A stretch of DNA of 64,000 bases from Pedobacter sp. KBW06 (GTDB taxonomy: Bacteria > Bacteroidota > Bacteroidia > Sphingobacteriales > Sphingobacteriaceae), in NCBI RefSeq assembly GCF_003852525.1, contig NZ_QAJL01000004.1:909184-973183 (forward strand), given 5' to 3'. The notes under the pieces were generated by a model, which was given only the letters and a program-made list of their open reading frames with translations, was not told the origin of the DNA and did no database searches. Shown piece by piece: positions 35,490-45,400 of this stretch. Position 1 is the stretch's first letter, and every line of letters begins with the position of its first letter. The position numbers and the translations under genes were made by a program.

Positions 35490-35509
35490 CAGGTAAGTAT
35501 TTAAATAAG

Positions 35510-37111
35510 ATGACAATGAAAAAGATTTTAAAGACATACCTCCTCAGTTTATTAACCATTGCAGTGGCATTTAGCGGCTGTAAAAAATTTGGGGATACAA
35601 ATATTGATCCGACAAGGTCCTCTAACCTGGACCCTTCGGTACAACTCTCTTTAATTCAGCTCCGGTTTTCCGGTGATCTGAACGTGAACGAGAGAACGAC
35701 TTTTATGATGACCATGCCATTGGTTCAGCACATTGCAGGACCATATAGCAACCGCTGGGGCGGGATTTATTTCCGGGACCCCAATATCATGGGCGTGCTT
35801 TGGGAGGATTCCTACGGAACGGATCTTGTGAATGTAGTAGACGCTGTAAAAAGAACCACGAATGTTCCGGATAAAACAAACCTGAATGCTGTTTGCCGGA
35901 TCATGAAGGTATACAACTTTGCCAGGATGACAGATCTATATGGCGATCTTCCTTACAGTGAAGCGGGGCTCGGAACCAAAGCGAAATTTGATACCCAGGA
36001 GGAAATATATACTAATTTTTTCCAGGAGCTGAAAGCAGCAAGGGCACAACTTGATGGGTCGAAAGATATTGTGAAAGGTGATTTGTTTTATGGCGGAGAC
36101 ATCAATGCCTGGAAGAAATTTGCCAGCTCTCTGCATTTACGTCTGGCCATGCGTCTGGTGAAGCGCGATCCTGCAAAAGCACAGGCGGAAGCTCAGCAAG
36201 CCTATAATGAAGGGGTATTTACCAGCAATGGAGATGTTTGTAAGTTAGACCATGAAGACATTCAAAATCCTTATGAGGATGGGAAAGGTAATATCCGTGG
36301 AAATGCTGTTTCGGCTTCCTTCTTTAATGGTGGAGGTGTTCCCGGGCGTTTCACGACCCCCTTTCTTGATCAGCTGCGGGTAACCAACGATCCCAGAATG
36401 AAATACATGGTGAAGTACTATGTGGATATTCCAGGTGGAAATCCATTAAGCCGGATTGACCTGACAGAACCTCTGGTCGAAAAAGTAGGATATGTTGGCG
36501 TGATTCCCGGACGTTATATCTGGGATGGATTTTTATCGAATGTTATTGTTGATATTCCCGGAAAGGGGCCTTATACGGCAGTGAATAATGATCAGAAAGC
36601 CCAACCTGCAAACTTCCTGCTTCGCTTCAATGCGCCCTTTTTACACCTCACCTATTCGGAGGTAGAGTTGTTGCTTGCAGAAGCGACTGTTCGGTTCGGG
36701 CCATCATTTGGAGGAACCGCTGCCAGCCATTATGAAAAAGGAGTGACTGCTGCTTTTCAGCAATTGAGCTTTTTCCCGGGAGGGCCAACGGTACCGGCGA
36801 ACGAAATCAATACTTTTATTCAGGGAAATCAATTGGTTCCGGGCAGAGAGATAGAGACGATCAATAAACAACTTTGGATTACCCTGTTCTTAAACGGACC
36901 TGAGGCCTATGCCAACTGGAGAAGATCTGGTTTTCCCACTTTAATCCCTGCAGTAGGGGACTCTGAAACCGGGGAGAGCCTGACCATTCCAAGGAGATTT
37001 GAATATCCTTTCACGGAAGAAGAACAAAATAAAGCAAACTTTGAGAAAGTCTTACCGGCATTAGGCGGGGTAGATAGCTGGACCAAAAGAGTTTGGTGGG
37101 ACAAGGAATAA
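35510..37111 (+). CDS. SusD-like nutrient-binding lipoprotein
   Basis: Partner of the SusC gene ending 20 bp upstream, 533 residues. The lipoprotein signal has its Cys in AFSGC (about residue 24), followed by KKFGDTNIDPT. The hallmark block MKVYNFARMTDLYGDLPYSEAG (about 125-146) and the C-terminal AYANWRRSGFP mark it as SusD-like_2 or a closely related subgroup. The start ATG at 35510 is followed by another at 35516. It is the surface lid and glycan binder of this locus. The GH18 gene starts 17 bp after its stop, as expected in a co-transcribed locus. Confidence 0.92.
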   Translation: MTMKKILKTYLLSLLTIAVAFSGCKKFGDTNIDPTRSSNLDPSVQLSLIQLRFSGDLNVNERTTFMMTMPLVQHIAGPYSNRWGGIYFRDPNIMGVLWEDSYGTDLVNVVDAVKRTTNVPDKTNLNAVCRIMKVYNFARMTDLYGDLPYSEAGLGTKAKFDTQEEIYTNFFQELKAARAQLDGSKDIVKGDLFYGGDINAWKKFASSLHLRLAMRLVKRDPAKAQAEAQQAYNEGVFTSNGDVCKLDHEDIQNPYEDGKGNIRGNAVSASFFNGGGVPGRFTTPFLDQLRVTNDPRMKYMVKYYVDIPGGNPLSRIDLTEPLVEKVGYVGVIPGRYIWDGFLSNVIVDIPGKGPYTAVNNDQKAQPANFLLRFNAPFLHLTYSEVELLLAEATVRFGPSFGGTAASHYEKGVTAAFQQLSFFPGGPTVPANEINTFIQGNQLVPGREIETINKQLWITLFLNGPEAYANWRRSGFPTLIPAVGDSETGESLTIPRRFEYPFTEEEQNKANFEKVLPALGGVDSWTKRVWWDKE

Positions 37112-37128
37112 CCTATAAAAAGAGAATT

Positions 37129-38124
37129 ATGAAGCATATAAAATTGTTTTGTCAGCTGATCTGCCTTTCGCTGATGTTTACCGGTTGTGCTAAGACTCCG
37201 GTAAAGGCTGCTGAACCGGAATCTAAAAAAGAAGAACCTGGTCGCTTTAAAGTGGTGGGTTATATGTTCGCCGGAGGTGATCTGCTGGCGGAGTCGGCAA
37301 AAATCGACCTGAGTAAAATTACGCATTTAAACATCGCATTTATTAATCCGGATGCCTCGGGTGTTTTTGCCCCTGTAACAGGATTGGCAGAATTGGTAAA
37401 GAAAGCACACCTGCAGCAGGTGAAGGTGACTGCTGCTGTGGCCGGTGGTGACCCTCCTCAGCACCTTAAAGACCTGTTAAAACCGGGCAAAAGAAAAATA
37501 CTGGTGGATGGGTTAATGCAATTAATACGAACCTATAATCTGGACGGAATAGATGTAGACCTGGAAGGTGATTTTGTAAATGAAAATTACGAAGCTTTTG
37601 TGACCGATTTGTCTGCTGCACTTAAAAAGGATGGTAAACTGATGACCGCTGCGGTGGCGACCTGGAACTCTGCCGCCTACTCTGATAAAGCACTGGCTTT
37701 ATTAGACCTGATCAATATCATGTCTTACGACCAGACCGGCCCATGGAGAAAAGATAAACCTGGTCCTCATTCCACTTATGAGGCTGCAGAAGCGGATTTT
37801 AATCACTGGAACGTGTTAAGAGGTATTCCCGCAGAAAGACTCGTTCTGGGACTTCCTTTTTACGCCTATGGCTTTGGACCTGATATTCCCGAAAGCCTGA
37901 CTTATGGAGATATCGTACAGCGGTATCCGGGAGCTGAAAAGGTTGACCTTTGGGAATTGCCTGGTAAAGGAACATTTTACTATAACGGCTGGCCCACAAT
38001 AAAGAAAAAACTTTCCTATGCCTTACAGAAGAAAGCCGGAGGCGTGATGATCTGGCAGCTTTTAGGAGATGCCGGCGGAGACTACTCTTTGCTTAAGGCA
38101 ATTCATGGGGACATTAAAAATTAA
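37129..38124 (+). CDS. GH18 family glycoside hydrolase (chitinase-like lipoprotein)
   Basis: Endo-acting glycosidase of family 18, 331 residues, predicted at the outer-membrane surface: the lipobox is in FTGC with Cys at about residue 20. The catalytic motif DGIDVDLEGD (about residues 140-149) is intact, with the acid Glu. The second-site MSYD is present (about 200), as is the C-terminal Trp in VMIWQL. GH18 enzymes cleave chitin, chitooligosaccharides or the chitobiose core of N-glycans. Locus content points to such a GlcNAc polymer, but the sequence does not separate chitinase from endo-N-acetylglucosaminidase. I prefer the ATG at 37129; an upstream in-frame ATG at 37093 would overlap the SusD gene and spoil the signal peptide. 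Confidence 0.92.
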   Translation: MKHIKLFCQLICLSLMFTGCAKTPVKAAEPESKKEEPGRFKVVGYMFAGGDLLAESAKIDLSKITHLNIAFINPDASGVFAPVTGLAELVKKAHLQQVKVTAAVAGGDPPQHLKDLLKPGKRKILVDGLMQLIRTYNLDGIDVDLEGDFVNENYEAFVTDLSAALKKDGKLMTAAVATWNSAAYSDKALALLDLINIMSYDQTGPWRKDKPGPHSTYEAAEADFNHWNVLRGIPAERLVLGLPFYAYGFGPDIPESLTYGDIVQRYPGAEKVDLWELPGKGTFYYNGWPTIKKKLSYALQKKAGGVMIWQLLGDAGGDYSLLKAIHGDIKN

Positions 38125-38140
38125 TAAGATTTAAATACAT

Positions 38141-39514
38141 ATGATGAACTCATCATTAAAGATATACCACATGGGAAATATAAAATACTTAGTGCTGTCC
38201 CTCTTTTTACTGGCCTGCATAGCGGGGTGTAAAAAAGGAAAGGAAGCCGATTATGATGATAATTTTCATCCCAGGATTATAGACAACAGCGGGGTTTTTA
38301 CCAGCCCAAACAGAATCATATTCCAGGGGCAATCGGCGATATATTCAGGTTTGGCCTTTTCTCCAAAACCAATCGAGAAAACCAAAATTTCCTGGAAGCT
38401 GAACAATAAGGAAGTATCTACGGATACGGCCTTTACTTTTACTCCTGAAGCGGGAGGGGAGTATGAAATTAAAGTCGAGGCAACCTACAACGGCCAGACC
38501 TCCACGCGGATTTCAAAGGTGTTGGTTAGTCCCTCAACCTATACCCCAAAAACTTTTACAAATGTAGCAGTGGCTTACCTGACAGAAAATGCGACGGCTG
38601 CAAGTGTAGACTACGCAACGGTAACGCATATCGTCTATACAGGGGCAAGGGTAACGCCTACCGGAGCTGTTGATTTTTCGAAAGGGAACCAGGCTCAGAA
38701 TCTGGACGAGCAGGTGGCCCGGGCGCACATTAATAAGGTGCCGTTATTATTAGGGGTAACCGGAACCCTGTCGGGCGTAGATGGCTGGTCGCTTTATAAC
38801 AATGCCGATTTTGGTTCTGTGATCAGTGATCCGGCGAAAAGAGCCGCACTGGCAACAACGGTAGCTCAATATGTAACGGACCATAAAATAGATGGCGTAG
38901 ATATCCTCATGACAGATCTGGGAAATGACGATGGGGCAGTGACCACAAAAAGCATGCAGTCTATAGGTCCTTTTTTAACACTGCTTCGCGCAGCCCTGCC
39001 TACGCAGATATTAACGGTTTCTGTGACGACCAACTATTTGCATTGGGATTATCCGGTAGCAGATTTCAGCAAAGCAAACTGGGTAAATGTGCATGCCTAT
39101 GAAGATGGAGTCCATGTTGGTCCGAATGCACCGCTGGGCCAGCCTTCTGGTTTTGATTTTATGGTTGCAGGAGCAGATATCTGGAAAAATAAAATGCCTA
39201 AAGAAAAAATAGTCATCGGGATTCCGGCATTTGGACTGCGCTTCAATGAGATCAATGCAACAGGAAATAACCTGGGTTGGGGCTCTTATGATTATATGCC
39301 TTATAAAGATATTCTGGCAGCAGATCCCAATGCTTACAGCAAAGAAAAAGCAGATATTAAATTTGGTGTATATTACAATGGCATTCCACTGGTGGATAAA
39401 AAAACGGCTTACATTAAAGCGAATGGTTTTAAAGGTGCCTACCTCTATGCCGGCGATTATGATGTAAAGGGCGCAAATTCCTTAATGGGGGCTATTTATA
39501 AAACACTAAATTAA
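38141..39514 (+). CDS. GH18-like lipoprotein lacking catalytic residues, putative glycan-binding protein
   Basis: A 457-residue lipoprotein with lipobox CIAGC (Cys at about residue 30 from this start). A PKD/Ig-like domain follows (about 65-135, TAFTFTPEAGGEYEIKVEAT). The C-terminal domain (about 140-455) has the GH18 barrel pattern. Where the active enzyme upstream has DGIDVDLE, this protein has DGVDILMT, so the second Asp and the catalytic Glu are replaced by Leu and Thr. The MSYD position reads HAYE. It is therefore probably not a hydrolase but a surface glycan-binding protein derived from one. An alternative start at 38171 gives a shorter n-region. It starts 16 bp after the GH18 gene and 2 bp before the DUF5009 gene. 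Confidence 0.85.
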   Translation: MMNSSLKIYHMGNIKYLVLSLFLLACIAGCKKGKEADYDDNFHPRIIDNSGVFTSPNRIIFQGQSAIYSGLAFSPKPIEKTKISWKLNNKEVSTDTAFTFTPEAGGEYEIKVEATYNGQTSTRISKVLVSPSTYTPKTFTNVAVAYLTENATAASVDYATVTHIVYTGARVTPTGAVDFSKGNQAQNLDEQVARAHINKVPLLLGVTGTLSGVDGWSLYNNADFGSVISDPAKRAALATTVAQYVTDHKIDGVDILMTDLGNDDGAVTTKSMQSIGPFLTLLRAALPTQILTVSVTTNYLHWDYPVADFSKANWVNVHAYEDGVHVGPNAPLGQPSGFDFMVAGADIWKNKMPKEKIVIGIPAFGLRFNEINATGNNLGWGSYDYMPYKDILAADPNAYSKEKADIKFGVYYNGIPLVDKKTAYIKANGFKGAYLYAGDYDVKGANSLMGAIYKTLN

Positions 39515-39516
39515 GG

Positions 39517-40713
39517 ATGACCACCATACCATTAAAAGATTCAGGACCACGGCTGGTTGCGATTGATGCCCTGAGAGCGGGAGTAATGCTACTCATGATC
39601 TTTGTCAACGACCTCTGGACATTAACGGGGATTCCCTCCTGGCTGGAGCATGCACCGGGAGATGCAAATTATATGGGGCTTGCCGATGTGGTATTTCCTG
39701 CGTTTCTATTCATCGTTGGCTTGTCTGTACCTTATGCAATTCAAAGCCGGCGAAAAAAAGGAGACAGTAACCTGCAGCTGTTTTTTCACATCTCTTCCCG
39801 AACGCTTGCTTTGCTGGTTATGGGGTTCTTCCATGTAAACATGGACAGCTATAGTGAGACCGCAAGTCTGAGCAAACCTGTCTGGCAGATTTTGGTAACT
39901 ATCGGCTTCTTCCTCGTCTGGCTGGATTATACTTCCTATAAACCGGGTTTGAGCAAAGTTTTAAAAGCAATAGGTGTCCTCTTGTTAATTGGGATGGCCA
40001 TTTTGTTTAAAAGCAATGAATCTTCCGGAATCATGGCGATGAAAGTCCAATGGTGGGGGATCCTGGGCCTGATTGGCTGGGCCTATTTTATTTCCAGCTG
40101 TGTGTTTCTCTTTTCCGGCGGAAAGCTGATCCTGCAGGTTGCGGCATTTGTGTTTTTCCTGCTTTTTAGTGCTGCCAATAATTTGGGCTGGCTGGAATTG
40201 CTCTCCGGAATACGGCGATACATTTGGATTGCCGGAGATGGATCCATGCCTGCACTGCCGCTTGCGGGAATTATCACGGCATTACTTTATCGGCAATTTG
40301 GAAGTAAAAGCTCCAGGTTCTGGATCAGTATTATCTCATTTAGTGCGTTGTTGCTCCTGTTTGGCTATCTGACCAACCCGGTCTGGGGAATCTCAAAAAT
40401 AAGGGCTACCCCATCATGGACGAGTATCTGTGCCGGAATCACGGCACTTACTTTTGCACTGATCGTTTACCTGACTGAGATCTTAAACCAAAGGAATTGG
40501 TATTTGCCAATTAAGGCTGCGGGAACAAGCACATTGACCTGTTATCTTTTGCCTTACATTCACTATGCAGTATTAACGCTACTCAGCATTCCTCAGCTGC
40601 CGGTTTTCTTCCGGACAGGAGGAGTTGGTCTGGTCAAGTCGCTGCTGTATGCGTTAATTATTGTGATGATTACCGGACTATTGGAAAAGAGAAAGATCAG
40701 GCTAAAAATTTAA
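39517..40713 (+). CDS. DUF5009 / HGSNAT-like multipass membrane protein
   Basis: A 398-residue inner-membrane protein with about ten hydrophobic segments, resembling DUF5009 and heparan-alpha-glucosaminide N-acetyltransferase (HGSNAT/NagX) proteins. The N-terminal block RLVAIDALRAGVMLLMIFVNDLW and the motif ADVVFPAFLFIVGLSVPYAI are typical. NagX-like proteins are known from N-acetylglucosamine regulons, which fits the GH18 context. A role in acetyl transfer to glucosamine or in transport of GlcNAc sugars is inference. The start codon lies 2 bp after the upstream stop, so translation is probably coupled. Its stop codon directly abuts that of the convergent sigma gene. Confidence 0.85.
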   Translation: MTTIPLKDSGPRLVAIDALRAGVMLLMIFVNDLWTLTGIPSWLEHAPGDANYMGLADVVFPAFLFIVGLSVPYAIQSRRKKGDSNLQLFFHISSRTLALLVMGFFHVNMDSYSETASLSKPVWQILVTIGFFLVWLDYTSYKPGLSKVLKAIGVLLLIGMAILFKSNESSGIMAMKVQWWGILGLIGWAYFISSCVFLFSGGKLILQVAAFVFFLLFSAANNLGWLELLSGIRRYIWIAGDGSMPALPLAGIITALLYRQFGSKSSRFWISIISFSALLLLFGYLTNPVWGISKIRATPSWTSICAGITALTFALIVYLTEILNQRNWYLPIKAAGTSTLTCYLLPYIHYAVLTLLSIPQLPVFFRTGGVGLVKSLLYALIIVMITGLLEKRKIRLKI

Positions 40714-41295
40714 TTAAAAGAAAGGCCAGATAAAAAGAAGATTTTCACGCAAAGCGCTGATGGCACTATGGAGGGTATTGTAAACCGTTCTTTCCGTCAA
40801 CAGCGTTTTGTGTGCAATATCTTTAAAGGACAGGCATTCAAAATAACGCATCAGAATAATCTCCTTTTGTCTTGGGGTTAACTTCGCAAGCGCATACTTT
40901 AACCTCTTTTTAAGGTACTCATCCTCCTGACTGGCGATCAGGATGGATTCATATGATTTCACGCTGAGCATCTCTTCTTCGACTTCTTCCAGAGGTAATT
41001 TACGGTCAGGATCGTTGCTGAATGATTTTTGATGAGTCTTATAAATGATCCGCTTATAGATCGTAAAAACATACTGCTGGATGTTCCCTACATTGGCCAG
41101 CTTATCCCGGATGGCCCAAAGTTCTATAAACAGATTTTGAATGCTTTCTTTAATCAATTCCGGATCCCGGTACAAGGACAGGCCAAAGCGGTATAAATCA
41201 TCGTAAAAAAGGTTGAAGCAAGTATACAGTCCCTGCTTTTCCCCTTCCACTAACAGCTTCCAGTTCTTTATGATACTACGGCGATGATCATCCAT
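40714..41295 (-). CDS. ECF RNA polymerase sigma factor
   Basis: A 193-residue ECF sigma factor. Region 2 reads YRDPELIKESIQNLFIELW (about residues 42-60). Region 4 reads LTPRQKEIILMRYFECLSFKDIA, then LTERTVYNTLHSAISALRE, the DNA-recognition helix. It lies at the end of the GH18 locus on the opposite strand, with its stop codon touching that of the DUF5009 gene. It is the best candidate partner for the FecR at 30906, with the STN-bearing SusC as receptor. Having sigma and anti-sigma at opposite ends of the locus is unusual. Confidence 0.92.
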   Translation of the reverse strand: MDDHRRSIIKNWKLLVEGEKQGLYTCFNLFYDDLYRFGLSLYRDPELIKESIQNLFIELWAIRDKLANVGNIQQYVFTIYKRIIYKTHQKSFSNDPDRKLPLEEVEEEMLSVKSYESILIASQEDEYLKKRLKYALAKLTPRQKEIILMRYFECLSFKDIAHKTLLTERTVYNTLHSAISALRENLLFIWPFF

Positions 41296-41360
41296 ACATG
41301 AGTAATGCTTTATCTGGAAAGGCTGGTTTGAATTAGACGAAAATAAGAAAAAAAATAAGA

Positions 41361-41368
41361 TATATTTG
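41361..41368 (+). promoter_or_regulatory. -7 element, probable leaderless promoter
   Basis: TATATTTG is a perfect TAnnTTTG match whose last base is only 4 bases before the ATG at 41373. Transcription would start at or within a base or two of the start codon. The same geometry occurs at 56321. Confidence 0.6.
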
Positions 41369-41372
41369 CCTT

Positions 41373-41936
41373 ATGTCATCACATCATATCGTTAGAGAAA
41401 AACAGGAGCCAGCGCTGTATATCCATCATTTGGGCGCTTTCAATGAAGAATATCTGGGACAGCTGCTGGAATGGAGCCCGACCTTAATTGTCAATTCCTC
41501 TCTTTATGAGAAATTGATCAGTCTTGGTCTAAAAGTAGACATTGTGGTCAATGCCAGTGGTCAGGATTTCTTTCAGGAGAATACCAAAGTAATTCAGGCT
41601 TCAACAAATGAACTCGATGCAGTCCTTGACTACCTGATTGCAGAGAAATATCCTGCTGTTAATGTCATTGATGAAAAGAGTAACCTGAGAGAACTGGGAA
41701 GTTATATCTCGGAAATTAATATCGTTGTATTTACTGAAACAGAAAAAGCCTATGCCATTAAGTCCGGATTTAGCATCTGGAAACCAAAAGGCAGTATCTT
41801 TCATATTGAAGTGGTGTCTTATTTTGAAACGGGTAACCTGAAACAAGATGAAAATGGTGATTTTAGTGTAATTAATGATGGCTTTGTGACGTTTAACTTT
41901 ACAACACCTTATTTGTTTATCAGTGAAAAGCTATGA
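41373..41936 (+). CDS. Protein of unknown function, possibly thiamine pyrophosphokinase-like
   Basis: A 187-residue protein without signal peptide or membrane segment. I do not recognise it with certainty. The pattern LIVNSSLYEKLISLGLKVDIVV, followed by a beta-alpha segment with TNELDAVLDYLI, loosely resembles the N-terminal fold of thiamine pyrophosphokinases. The GDxDS catalytic motif of those enzymes is not seen. It overlaps the GNAT acetyltransferase gene by 4 bases (ATGA), so the two are translationally coupled. A promoter lies directly at the start, implying a leaderless message. Confidence 0.6.
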   Translation: MSSHHIVREKQEPALYIHHLGAFNEEYLGQLLEWSPTLIVNSSLYEKLISLGLKVDIVVNASGQDFFQENTKVIQASTNELDAVLDYLIAEKYPAVNVIDEKSNLRELGSYISEINIVVFTETEKAYAIKSGFSIWKPKGSIFHIEVVSYFETGNLKQDENGDFSVINDGFVTFNFTTPYLFISEKL

Positions 41937-42427
41937 TCCTGCTTAGAAAGGGAAAAGAGAAAGACCTTCCGGTCATTCAGGAGATTGCCCGTTTAACCTG
42001 GGGGCCTGCTTATGGTGCAATTATCAGCCAGGAGCAGATCAATTACATGTTGGAAAAGATGTATAATAAAGGGGTTTTACTGGAGCAGCTTTTAGAAGGC
42101 TATGTATTCCTGATCGCAGAAATCAATACCAAAGACGTCGGTTTTGCATCTTACTCTGTCACAGATACCATCAATAAAATCTATAAACTACACAAACTTT
42201 ATGTTTTGCCCGAATGCCATGGTAAGGGCGTGGGGAAATTCCTGATCAACGAAGTTCTGGATAAAGTAAAAGCAGAAGGTGGCTTACGACTGGAGCTGAA
42301 TGTGAACCGGGAAAATAAAGCTAAAGACTTTTATGAAAGCGCCGGCTTTATCATAAAAGAAACCGTTAACCTTGATATCGGCAACGGTTTCTTTATGAAT
42401 GATTATGTAATGCAAAAGATCATCTAA
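41933..42427 (+). CDS. GNAT family N-acetyltransferase
   Basis: A 164-residue acyl-CoA-dependent acetyltransferase of the GNAT fold. Motif A, binding the acetyl-CoA pyrophosphate, is CHGKGVGKFLI (about residues 95-105). It is preceded by the beta-4 strand LHKLYVLP and followed by LELNVNRENKAKDFYESAGFI, the motif B part with the conserved Tyr and GF. The substrate is unknown. It is translationally coupled to the upstream gene by ATGA. It is convergent with the tricorn gene, whose stop codon lies about 4 bp away. Confidence 0.9.
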   Translation: MILLRKGKEKDLPVIQEIARLTWGPAYGAIISQEQINYMLEKMYNKGVLLEQLLEGYVFLIAEINTKDVGFASYSVTDTINKIYKLHKLYVLPECHGKGVGKFLINEVLDKVKAEGGLRLELNVNRENKAKDFYESAGFIIKETVNLDIGNGFFMNDYVMQKII

Positions 42428-42430
42428 GGT

Positions 42431-45400
42431 TTAATGCCCTCTGATCGGATCTTTTGGTTTAGCCACATTTGGATATTTATAAGTTTTCATTTCCTCCTGT
42501 AGCTGTTGAACAGTACGCTCCAACTGAGGATCTTTTCCTTCCAGCAGGTCCTTTGGTGTTTGTTCTATAAAGATATCCGGAGCAACACCTTCGTTCTCTA
42601 TGATCCATTTTCCATTGGTATCATAAATTCCAAAGTTTGGAGAAGTGATGCTTCCTCCATCGATCAGACTCGGATAACCGCTGATGCCCACGAGAATACC
42701 CATCGTAGTTCGGCCAACAAGTTTACCTAGTCCTTTGTTTTTAAACATATAAGGCATCATATCACCTCCTGAACCCGCATTCTCATTGATCAGCATTGCT
42801 TTTGGACCGAAAATTCCATTACCCGGAGTGGTAAAGCTCTTTCCGTCTCTGATGGCCCAGTAACTGATTAACTCGCGGCTCAACAGGTCGATCACATAAT
42901 CAGCAACCCAACCACCTCCGTTGTTTCTCTCATCCATTAGCAAGGCTTTTTTATCCATCTGAGAGAAGTAATAGCGGTTAAAATAGGTATAACCGTCTGG
43001 ACCTGTATTGGGCATGTATACATAGGCAATTTGGCCGTTACTCAGCTTATCCACTCTTTTGCGGTTGTTCTCCACCCAATCCATTTTTCTCAATTCCATC
43101 TCCTGAGCTACATTGACTGGTACAACCACCACTTCTCTTGCACCTTCAAGGCTTGGTTTGCTGTTGATCTTTATGGCAACCTGCTTACCTGCTTTAAAAT
43201 CAAAAAGGCTGTAGATTGATGTTTTTGCGGTTAAAGGAACGCCTTCGATCGCAACAATATAATCACCCTCCTTAATGTTTAATCCCGGCTCCGCAAGTGG
43301 TGCTTTAAATGTTGGGTTCCAGTCCAGACGTGTAAAGATTTTACCGATCTTATAAAAGCCATTCTCGACCTCATAATCTGCACCTAACATTCCCACGCCA
43401 ACGGCAGGAGCACCAGGCTCATCTCCCGGAGAGATATAATTGTGCCCTACCACCATTTCACCCATCATTTCATTGAAGATGTAGGAAAGGTCCGAACGGT
43501 GATTTACGTAAGGAAGGAATTTCTCATATTTTACCTTCATTGCCGGCCAGTCTGCACCGTGCATGTTTTCTGCATAGAAGAAGTCCTTTTCCATTTTCCA
43601 GACTTCGTCAAACATCTGCTTCCACTCAGCTGCAGGATCAACCAGTACTTTAATGTCATCCAGTTTTATCTTACCACTTTCTGAAGTAGCAGGTTTTTTA
43701 CCCGCATCTACAATGTAATAGTTACCTCTTGAACTATATATCATAGATTTTCCATCAGCACTAACACTTAGTTGGTTAACACCGTTGACTAAGGTCGAAA
43801 CTTCCATCTTTTTCAGGTCAAGAGAACCCAGGTCGCCATTTCTGAAATAAAGAAGCTGGCCTTCTACACTACCTTCCAAACCTTGAATACCACCGGTAGG
43901 AATTGGTAAAGCGATGATCCGGTTGCTTAAATCAGCAAGATCTATCTCAATTGATTTATTTACCGGAGCTGCAGGAGCTGCTTTGGTTTTTTCGTCTTTT
44001 CCTTTTTTATCTTTTTTAGGTTCTTCTTTCTTTTTCTCTGTCTGTTCTTCAGGTGTTACGCTTTCTTCGTCACTCTCTGTTTTGTATAAAGAAGGCGTCT
44101 TTTTGGAAAGGATCAAGGCATAGGCACTATAGTTTACCGGACGCTGATAAGCCGACATGTGCAATCCGCTATTGGTAAGTCCTACATCTGTACTCGCTGT
44201 AAAGAAGAGGTATTTGCCGTCGCGGCTAAAGGTTGGTGAGTTCACGTCACTCATTCCATCAGTAATCTGTGTATGGTTCTCTGTTCCTAAATTATACAGG
44301 AATGCCGCACTTACGCCATTCTGCAGGGTAGCCACATAAGAAAGCCACTTAGAATCCGGAGACCAGGCAGGTTGCAATGCGCTAAAGCTCCTGTTAGGAC
44401 TTAAGCCCAGTTTATCGGCCTTAACCAACACTGGTTTTTTTGCATTGATGTCTATGTAAAAAAGATTCAGGTGCGTATCACCGAAAGCAATTTTCTTGCT
44501 GTCAGGAGACCAGATCGGTTGATAGTAAAAAGGCGTATTTCCCAAAGAGATATAGATCGGTGCTTCTTTTGTTACCTGATTTTGCAGGACCAGTTGGTAA
44601 CTGCCATTTTTATCAGATAGGTAGGAGATGTATTTCCCATCAGGAGACCAGGAAGGGGCTTTTTCGAAACTCCCCGGAGAATTGGAGATATTTCTTGCGT
44701 CACCTTTCTCTTTAGGTACAGAAAAGATCTCCCCACGGCTCTCGAAAAGTGCCCTTACACCTTTTGGCGAAATTTCTACATTGCGAATCGATGAGGCCAT
44801 ATCAATATAATGAGGACGCTTATAAGGCGCATCTGCCTGTATATTGATGGAAATTGTTTTTACCGTATTGCCGGCAGTTTCCAATAGATGGGCTTTTCCA
44901 GCCTGTTCAAAAGCCAGGGTGCCCTGACCGGCACTTAAGGTCTTGATGTCATAATCCTTAAAGTTGGTCAGCTTCTCTGTTTTTTTACTGCTTACGTCAT
45001 AACTGAAAAGGTTCATCGTCAGGTCCCTGTCCGACAGGAAATAGATTTTATTGCCTACCCATTGTGGTTTCACATTGTTAGAGCCTGGACCAGGAATAAT
45101 CTGTATGTCGTTTGTTTTGGTATCAAAAATCCAGATTTGAGGCATTCCACCACCGCGATAGCGTTTAAATGCCACGTTTGAACGTTCTGTAGGATCTGTA
45201 TTCTTGATGTATGCCCAATAGCGCTGATCTGCCGAAGGAGTTCCCTGAACGGCTTCCGGCATTGGTAAAGCCTGTTCGCCGGTGCCATCGATTTTAATCT
45301 TGTGCATTCTCGGACTTAAGGCGAAACGAAAATCGCGTGTAGAGGTGAAGTACAACTGATCATTGCCGATCCATCCTCTCAATAAATCCGCATTTGGATG

